64,000 nucleotides of DNA, taken from Aquabacterium sp. OR-4. GTDB lineage: Bacteria > Pseudomonadota > Gammaproteobacteria > Burkholderiales > Burkholderiaceae_C. Shown one piece after another: positions 58,112-64,000 of the stretch (positions are counted from its first letter, which is position 1; the number at the start of each line of letters is the position of its first letter). The stretch is taken from contig NZ_JAOCQD020000001.1 of assembly GCF_025290835.2 (NCBI RefSeq), forward strand, positions 2,356,001 through 2,420,000, read 5' to 3'. The notes under the pieces are model-generated. The model had not been told where the DNA came from. It was given only the letters and a program-made list of their open reading frames with translations, and ran no database searches. Position numbers and translations under genes: made by a program.

Positions 58112-60693
58112 CCGAGACTGTCGAGCATCGCCTGCGCCTTGGCGCGCAGCGTGCCCTGGGCCTTGGCCACCACCTCTGCCACCAGGTCGCGGGCGCCTTC
58201 CAGATCACCGATCTGGCGGAACTCCTCGGCCAGCTCGAGCTTGCGTGCCAGCGGATCGGCGTCGTCGGGCAGCAGGTGCTCGAGGTGGCCCGGCGCGGTG
58301 GGCGTGGTGTCGCGCGCATCGAGGCGCGAATCGCCGAAGCCCGGCGTGCCGCTGTTGCGCACCGACACCATGGTCTGCGTGCGCTCGTCCATCGGCTCGT
58401 CGAGCGACATCGACAGCGAGTCGAAATCGAGGTCGGCCCGCGCCGGGCTGGGCGCCGGTGCACGCGGCGGCACCTGGGTGCGCGTGCCGAAGTCGAAATC
58501 AAGGCCGTTGTCGGACGGGCGCTGCAGGCTGGGCGCCAGCGGCTGGGTCATCTCGGCCGGCTGGGTGGGCAGGTCGCCCGGGCCGGTGAGATCGAGGTCG
58601 AGGTCCAGGTCGAGATCCAGGTCGACGCTGTGCGGCTGCGTGGGCTGGGCCGCCGGATCGTCGGGCGACAGCGTGCTGTGGCCGTGGGTCAGCGCATGCG
58701 GCTGGGTGGTGGCCGACAGCGGCTCGACAACCACGCGCTCGCCGTCGAGGATGATCTCCTCGGGATGGCCGCCCGGCTGGTAGAGCTGGTTGTCGGGGTC
58801 GATCTGCAGGCCCAGCTCCTGGGCACGCGACCAGTCGTTGCCCATGCCCTTGGTCAGCGCATACAGCTGGGTGGCCAGCAGTTCGAAGCCCTTGGTGTCG
58901 CGGCGCTTGGCGTACACCTCGAGCAGCTTGGTGCGCACCGCCAGCCGGTCGGGCGTGGCGCGCATCGCCTCCTTGAGGATTTCTTCGGCCTGCAGGTCGC
59001 GGCCATAGGCCAGGTAGACATCGGCCTCGGCCACCGGGTCGACGTCACCGATGGCATCGAGCTGGCTCAGCGAGTAGCCCATCGAGCTGGCCCCGCTGGG
59101 CGAGGCTTCGCGCGTGTCGACGCGCTGGCCGCCGCTGGCACCGAAGAACGAGTCGGGCTGCATCCGGCTTTCGAGGAACGAGGTCTCCGAGCCGGCCTTG
59201 TCGAGCCTGCGGCGCATGCGCCAGGCCACCAGTGCGGCAATCGCCACAGCCAGCACGCCCAGCCCCGGCAGCAGCCAGGGCTTGGCGGTGAGGCTGTCCA
59301 TCAGCCCGCCACCCAGCTCGGCCTGCGGATCGGGCAGCGGCAGCGGCGGCTTGCTGGCCGGCAGCGCGGCCGTGACCGGCAGCGGCGCGGCGCTGCTGGC
59401 CGGGGCCGTGGCCACCGCAGCGGGCGCCGGTGCCGGGGGCAGCACTGCGGACGCCGGGGCCACCACGGGTGCCGGCATCGGTGCCGCGGCCGGCGGCACG
59501 GTGGGCGCCGTTGTGGCGGCCGGTGCCGTGCCCTGCTGCAGCTTCTTGAGGTCTTCGACGTTGCGCGTGAGCTCGGCCACCCGGGTGGCGGCTTCCTTGC
59601 GCTCGGTGGATTGCGAGGCTTGCACCTCGGGCGCGTTGGCCTTGACCGCACCGCTGCTGAGCTTGAGCTTGTCGGGCGTGGGCGCGGCAGCCTGCTTGCG
59701 GTCGTCGACCGTGGTCTGCACGCTGCCCTGGGCCTGGCGTGCGGGGGCGGTCTGGGCCGGCGCCGGCGGTGCCTCGGCCGCCAGGCGGCTGCGGTAGGCA
59801 CCGAAATCGGCGCTCTGCGCCATGATGATGCGCCGCGCCTCGGCCACCGGAATGCCTTGCAGCGCCTCGGCGGTGGGCAGCTTCAGCACCGATCCGGCGC
59901 GCAGGCGGTTGATGTTGTCCTTGATGAAGGCGTCGGGGTTGGCACGGTACAGGCCGGCCAGCATCTGGTCGAGCGACACCCCGGCCGGCACATTGCGCGA
60001 GGCGATGCGGCTGAGCGATTCTCCCGGGCGCACCGCATGCTCGGCGGCGCCGGGGCCGGCCGGCATGGCGGGCGGGCGGGCGGCAGCGGCCACCGGAGCA
60101 GGCGCCGCTGGGCGCGGACGCTCAGCGCGCTCAGCACGCTCGACCACCGGTGCGGGGGCCTGGCGCGGAGCGGGCGCCGGACGGCCGGCCGGGGCCTGGC
60201 CGGCCTCAGGTGCCGTGCGGGGCGCGGCGGCAATCACCGGCGCCACGGCGGCGGGCGCGGGCGGCGGGGCGTTGCGGCTGCCGGGCGGATCGAACAGCAG
60301 CGTGTATTCGCGCACCAGGCGGCCGGCGCTGGAATTGACCTCGAGGATCACCTCGATGAAGGGCTCCTGCACCGCGCGATCGCCGGTCAGGCGCACAAAG
60401 GCGCGGCCGTCGCGGCGCACCACGCTGGCCTGCACACCGCCGAGCACGGCGTTGTAGTCGACACCGGCCGTGCGGTAGGCATCGGGCGAGGCCACGCGCA
60501 CGGTGAGCGTGGCGGCTTCTTCGGGCGCCAGGCTGGTGATGTCGATCTCGGCGCGCATGCCTTCGCCAAGCGCAGACTGCACTGACAAACGCCCCAAGCC
60601 GACGGCCATGGCGTCGAGCGGCGCAGCACCAAGGGCGGCCGCAGCAGCCAGGGCCAGCGCAGTGCGGGCGGCGAAAAGGGGGCGGTTGTTCAA
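58108..60693 (-). CDS. fimV: FimV-family peptidoglycan-binding protein
   Basis: An 861-residue inner-membrane protein that organises the cell pole and type IV pili in relatives. It has a signal peptide (LFAARTALALAAAAALGAAP), the FimV N-terminal domain (LSVQSALGEGMRAEIDI), a LysM domain near residue 200 (VRPGESLSRIA), a Pro/Ala-rich linker, one membrane helix (about 495-515), and a cytoplasmic part ending in the conserved TPR-like FimV C-terminal domain (LAEEFRQIGDLEGARDLV). An Asp-Leu repeat (DLDLDLDLDLDL) is encoded at about 58590-58626. The start is a TTG at 60693 preceded by GGAGATG; no ATG fits the signal peptide. Confidence 0.9.
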   Translation of the reverse strand: MNNRPLFAARTALALAAAAALGAAPLDAMAVGLGRLSVQSALGEGMRAEIDITSLAPEEAATLTVRVASPDAYRTAGVDYNAVLGGVQASVVRRDGRAFVRLTGDRAVQEPFIEVILEVNSSAGRLVREYTLLFDPPGSRNAPPPAPAAVAPVIAAAPRTAPEAGQAPAGRPAPAPRQAPAPVVERAERAERPRPAAPAPVAAAARPPAMPAGPGAAEHAVRPGESLSRIASRNVPAGVSLDQMLAGLYRANPDAFIKDNINRLRAGSVLKLPTAEALQGIPVAEARRIIMAQSADFGAYRSRLAAEAPPAPAQTAPARQAQGSVQTTVDDRKQAAAPTPDKLKLSSGAVKANAPEVQASQSTERKEAATRVAELTRNVEDLKKLQQGTAPAATTAPTVPPAAAPMPAPVVAPASAVLPPAPAPAAVATAPASSAAPLPVTAALPASKPPLPLPDPQAELGGGLMDSLTAKPWLLPGLGVLAVAIAALVAWRMRRRLDKAGSETSFLESRMQPDSFFGASGGQRVDTREASPSGASSMGYSLSQLDAIGDVDPVAEADVYLAYGRDLQAEEILKEAMRATPDRLAVRTKLLEVYAKRRDTKGFELLATQLYALTKGMGNDWSRAQELGLQIDPDNQLYQPGGHPEEIILDGERVVVEPLSATTQPHALTHGHSTLSPDDPAAQPTQPHSVDLDLDLDLDLDLTGPGDLPTQPAEMTQPLAPSLQRPSDNGLDFDFGTRTQVPPRAPAPSPARADLDFDSLSMSLDEPMDERTQTMVSVRNSGTPGFGDSRLDARDTTPTAPGHLEHLLPDDADPLARKLELAEEFRQIGDLEGARDLVAEVVAKAQGTLRAKAQAMLDSLG

Positions 60694-60798
60694 GGCATCT
60701 CCACAACAGCATCGGGGCACTGCCAGTCGGCAGCGCCGCCAGGGGTGATTGTCAGGCCCTGATCGGACACCCGAACCCAACCCCGGATGCGCGAAACC

Positions 60799-60827
60799 AC
60801 AATAGCATCAGGCAGATACGCTGACAA
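60799..60827 (-). promoter_or_regulatory. Promoter of fimV
   Basis: Minus-strand TTGTCA (60827-60822), 17 bases, TATTGT (60804-60799), about 106 bases before the TTG start: the best sigma-70 match in this block. It would make fimV-truA-trp independent of asd. Confidence 0.6.
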
Positions 60828-60853
60828 GCTCATGCATTGTCTGACGTTCGAGG

Positions 60854-60967
60854 GTGCGCGGGCGGTTGCCCTCCCGCGCACAACCTGCGATGTTGCCATG
60901 TGGCAACGGGTGGTTCCCGTCTCCGGTAACCACCCGTCACACGACAGCCGTCACGCTTGACGCGTGA
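60854..60967 (-). terminator. Four hairpins between asd and fimV
   Basis: In a 297-base gap without a gene four short stems occur in a row: GTGCGCGGG (60854-60881), GTTGCC (60892-60907), GGGTGGTT (60908-60935) and TCACGC (60951-60967). None has a T-run; together they may end asd transcripts or form a structured leader. Confidence 0.4.
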
Positions 60968-60990
60968 TTTACCGGCAGTTCACGCCAGTA

Positions 60991-62160
60991 TCAACGCTCG
61001 ATCAGGATGCGAAGCATGCGACGCAGCGGCTCGGCAGCGCCCCACAGCAGCTGGTCGCCGATGGTGAAGGCCCCCACATACGCGGGGCCCATCGCCAGCT
61101 TGCGCACCCGGCCCACGGGGATGGTCATGGTGCCGGTGACGGCCACCGGCGTCAGATCCTGGATCGTGGCCTCGCGGGTGTTGGGCACCAGCTTCACCCA
61201 CGGGTTGTCGGCGGCGATCATGGCCTCGAGGTCGGCCACCGGCACGTCCTTCGTCAGCTTGAAGGTCAGCGCCTGGCTGTGGCATCGCATCGCCCCCACG
61301 CGCACGCAGAAGCCGTCGACCGGGATCGCGGCCGAACCGAAGCCTTCGCCCTGGCCGAGGATCTTGTTGGTCTCGGCCATGCCCTTCCACTCTTCCTTGG
61401 ACTGGCCCCAGCCGGGCTCGTCGCGGCCCTTGCCGATGCCCAGATCCTTGTCGATCCAGGGGATCAGCGAGCCGCCCAGCGGCACGCCGAAGTTGGCGGT
61501 CTCGGCGGCCGACAGGCTGCGCTGCTTGGCGATGACCTTGCGGTCGATCTCGAGGATGGCGCTCTTGGGGTCATCGAGCAGGGCCTTGACCTCGGCGTTC
61601 AGCGTGCCGTACTGGGTGAGCAGCTCGCGCATGTGCTGGGCGCCACCGCCGCTGGCGGCCTGGTAGGTTTGCGTGGACATCCACTCCACCAGGCCGGCCT
61701 TGTACAGCGCGCCCACGCCCATCAGCATGCAGCTGACGGTGCAGTTGCCGCCGATCCAGTCGCGACCACCGGCCGCCAGGCTGCTCTGGATGACCGGCAT
61801 GTTGACCGGGTCGAGCACGATCACGGCCTTGGGGTCCATGCGCAGCGTGCTGGCGGCGTCGATCCAGTGGCCGGTCCAGCCGGCGGCGCGCAGCTTGGGG
61901 TACACCTCGCTGGTGTAGTCGCCGCCCTGGCAGCTGATGATGGCCTCGCAGCGCTTGAGCGCGTCGATGTCGTAGCCGCTTTGCAGCGTGGTTTCGTTCT
62001 TGGCCTGGGCCGGGGCAGCGCCACCGGCGTTGCTGGTGGAGAAGAACAGCGGCTCGATCAGCGCGAAGTCGTTCTCGGCCTGCATGCGGTCCATCAGCAC
62101 CGATCCGACCATGCCGCGCCAGCCGACCAGGCCGACGAGAGGGTTCTTGGACAAAGCCAT
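60991..62160 (-). CDS. asd: Aspartate-semialdehyde dehydrogenase
   Basis: A 389-residue enzyme of the Gram-negative type that reduces aspartyl phosphate for Lys, Met, Thr and diaminopimelate synthesis. NADP loop VGWRGMVGS is at residue 12, the nucleophile Cys140 in [10 protein letters not shown], and the acid-base His in the RCHSQALTF segment. ATG at 62160 is preferred to one eight codons upstream because it matches the family start and has GGTAATTGAG before it. It lies 99 bases after leuB. Confidence 0.97.
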   Translation of the reverse strand: MALSKNPLVGLVGWRGMVGSVLMDRMQAENDFALIEPLFFSTSNAGGAAPAQAKNETTLQSGYDIDALKRCEAIISCQGGDYTSEVYPKLRAAGWTGHWIDAASTLRMDPKAVIVLDPVNMPVIQSSLAAGGRDWIGGNCTVSCMLMGVGALYKAGLVEWMSTQTYQAASGGGAQHMRELLTQYGTLNAEVKALLDDPKSAILEIDRKVIAKQRSLSAAETANFGVPLGGSLIPWIDKDLGIGKGRDEPGWGQSKEEWKGMAETNKILGQGEGFGSAAIPVDGFCVRVGAMRCHSQALTFKLTKDVPVADLEAMIAADNPWVKLVPNTREATIQDLTPVAVTGTMTIPVGRVRKLAMGPAYVGAFTIGDQLLWGAAEPLRRMLRILIER

Positions 62161-62259
62161 CTCAATTACCTTTTCAACAGTCAACTCCAGACCCTGGGTT
62201 CTCCCGGCTCGAATCGCCAGGGTCCAGAGGGAGGGTGTGGGCGAAACGATCCGAGAGCG

Positions 62260-63351
<1,092 letters not shown>

Positions 63352-63409
63352 GGGTTGCTCTCTTCTCTTTACGGTATTGCTTGAAATTGTGGCCTGGGGT
63401 GGGGTGTTT

Positions 63410-63454
63410 GGCTTGGCTTGGCTTGGCTTGGCTTGGCTTGGCTTGGCTTGGCTT
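63410..63454. repeat. Pentanucleotide array (GGCTT)n
   Basis: Nine perfect GGCTT units beginning 59 bases before the leuB start codon. Confidence 0.95.
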
Positions 63455-63471
63455 GCTTCGGCTTGCGCGGG

Positions 63472-63575
63472 GTCCGCGGCCGCCGGGTGACCGGATTGCT
63501 CCGTGTCCCCCGGGCGCCGCTGCGCGACGCCCTCCTCCTTTACCTGCGCAATCCGGTCACCCGGCGTCCGCGGCC
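63472..63575 (+). repeat. Structured inverted-repeat element, copy 1
   Basis: Two 28-base arms (63472-63499 and 63548-63575; 26 of 28 complementary, inner part GCCGGGTGACCGGATTGC) enclose a 48-base core. The core begins TCCGTGTCCCCCGG and ends CCTCCTCCTTTACCTGC, with an inner GGGCG/CGCCC stem. Confidence 0.9.
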
Positions 63576-63629
63576 CTGGCACCGTTGCCCACTGCGCCGA
63601 GGTTCTTGGCATGCGGCGGTCGTTCCTTA

Positions 63630-63731
63630 GCGCCGGGGTGGGGTGGCGCGCTTTACGCAGGTAAAGGAGGAGGCCGGAGCGAAGCGCAGGCCGGGGGACA
63701 CGGAGTAAAGCGCGTCACCCCAGCCCGGCGC
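63630..63731 (-). repeat. Structured inverted-repeat element, copy 2
   Basis: Two 27-base arms (63630-63656 and 63705-63731; 25 of 27 complementary, inner part GCGCGCTTTAC) enclose a 48-base core that on the minus strand has the same two ends as copy 1 but a different 17-base middle with a GGCC/GGCC stem. The arms share no sequence with those of copy 1. Confidence 0.9.
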
Positions 63732-63769
63732 GATCGCTCAGACTGCAGCAAACCATCGGCCCAAACCTA

Positions 63770-64000
63770 TCACCCACCCAGCTTCTGCGCCAACCAAGGC
63801 ATGCGCGCAATGCGCTCGGCCTCGAAGGCCTTGATCTTGTCGGCGTGGCGCAGCGTCAGGCCGATGTCGTCGAAGCCGTTGACCAGGCAGTACTTGCGGA
63901 AGGCCTGCACCTCGAACGGGATCTCGCTGCCATCGCCCTTGACGATCACCTGGCGCGGCAGGTCAATCGTGAGGCTGTAGCCCGGGAAGGCCGCCACTTC
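63770..64000 (-). CDS. leuD: 3-Isopropylmalate dehydratase small subunit, 3' part
   Basis: The last 76 residues of LeuD, which with LeuC isomerises 2- to 3-isopropylmalate. The fragment holds [15 protein letters not shown] and the end motif [22 protein letters not shown] that is typical of LeuD. The frame is open to base 64000, so the start lies beyond the window. It is the upstream partner of leuB. Confidence 0.95.
   Translation of the reverse strand, partial: EVAAFPGYSLTIDLPRQVIVKGDGSEIPFEVQAFRKYCLVNGFDDIGLTLRHADKIKAFEAERIARMPWLAQKLGG

Larger units (their letters stand above)
63352..63769. other. Repeat-filled leuD-leuB spacer
   Basis: A 418-base non-coding gap inside an otherwise tight operon. 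From leuB outward it holds the (GGCTT)n array, element copy 1, a 54-base unique stretch, and element copy 2 in opposite orientation. No gene or clear promoter was found. Confidence 0.75.

Noticed and set aside
58009..60585. An 858-residue plus-strand frame opposite fimV
   Set aside because: No recognisable domain, His/Arg/Gly-rich throughout; fimV on the other strand is well supported.
63352..63612. N-terminal extension of leuB with SQAKP repeats
   Set aside because: The residues come from the GGCTT array; leuB similarity starts at [10 protein letters not shown].

Overview
The window is a chromosomal segment of a GC-rich betaproteobacterium, most likely order Burkholderiales and near the Leptothrix/Rubrivivax/Ideonella group. 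The evidence is the codon bias (G or C at nearly every third position), the betaproteobacterial gene orders dusB-fis-purH, hemC-hemD-hemX-hemY divergent from ppc, and leuD-leuB-asd-fimV-truA-trpF-trpB-trpA-accD-folC-SPOR-cvpA-purF-metZ-gltX, and a PEP-CTERM sorted protein. No phage, insertion sequence, plasmid gene or CRISPR array is visible. Most of it is housekeeping chromosome, with an accessory-looking first half. Many long antisense frames exist only because of the base composition and are omitted.

Region 1 (1-27 kb): 3' end of spoT converging on greB, which is translationally coupled to an AraC-type regulator; divergent from these is icmF, an adenosylcobalamin-dependent fused acyl-CoA mutase. 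Next come a two-domain VOC protein, an M48 metalloprotease, a TPR-GGDEF diguanylate cyclase, small stress or hydrolase genes, the iron pair bfr and bfd with a Fur-type box, an exported protein that looks like an M61 peptidase without its zinc site, a second VOC protein, a methyltransferase, an acyl-CoA dehydrogenase-like flavoprotein, an M32 carboxypeptidase, a VTT membrane protein, dusB-fis, purH, a DUF2917 gene and a MocR regulator.

Region 2 (26.9-35.1 kb): a compact operon with a FadR-type regulator, a five-part branched-chain-type ABC transporter and an acyl-CoA ligase, with a matching FadR-family operator just upstream. It looks like uptake and CoA activation of a carboxylic acid of unknown identity. 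An orphan ureD follows.

Region 3 (35.2-46.3 kb): tRNA-Arg, the haem block hemY-hemX-hemD-hemC, divergent ppc, then a PEP-CTERM protein beside an ECF sigma/anti-sigma pair. The PEP-CTERM gene and the sigma gene share a 13-base promoter-like motif. tRNA-Glu and tRNA-Ala follow, with a promoter at the end of gltX.

Region 4 (46.3-64 kb): one long minus-strand run of biosynthetic genes (Leu, Asp-family, Trp, fatty acid, folate, purine, Met, glutamyl-tRNA) with many 1-4 base stop/start overlaps. Between leuD and leuB lie two inverted copies of a structured repeat whose core ends are conserved while the arms differ in sequence yet stay self-complementary in each copy.

The most unusual signals are this paired leu element, a REP-like repeat that runs in frame through the GTPase part of icmF, the shared sigma-factor motif, and the zinc-less M61-like protein with a histone-like tail.
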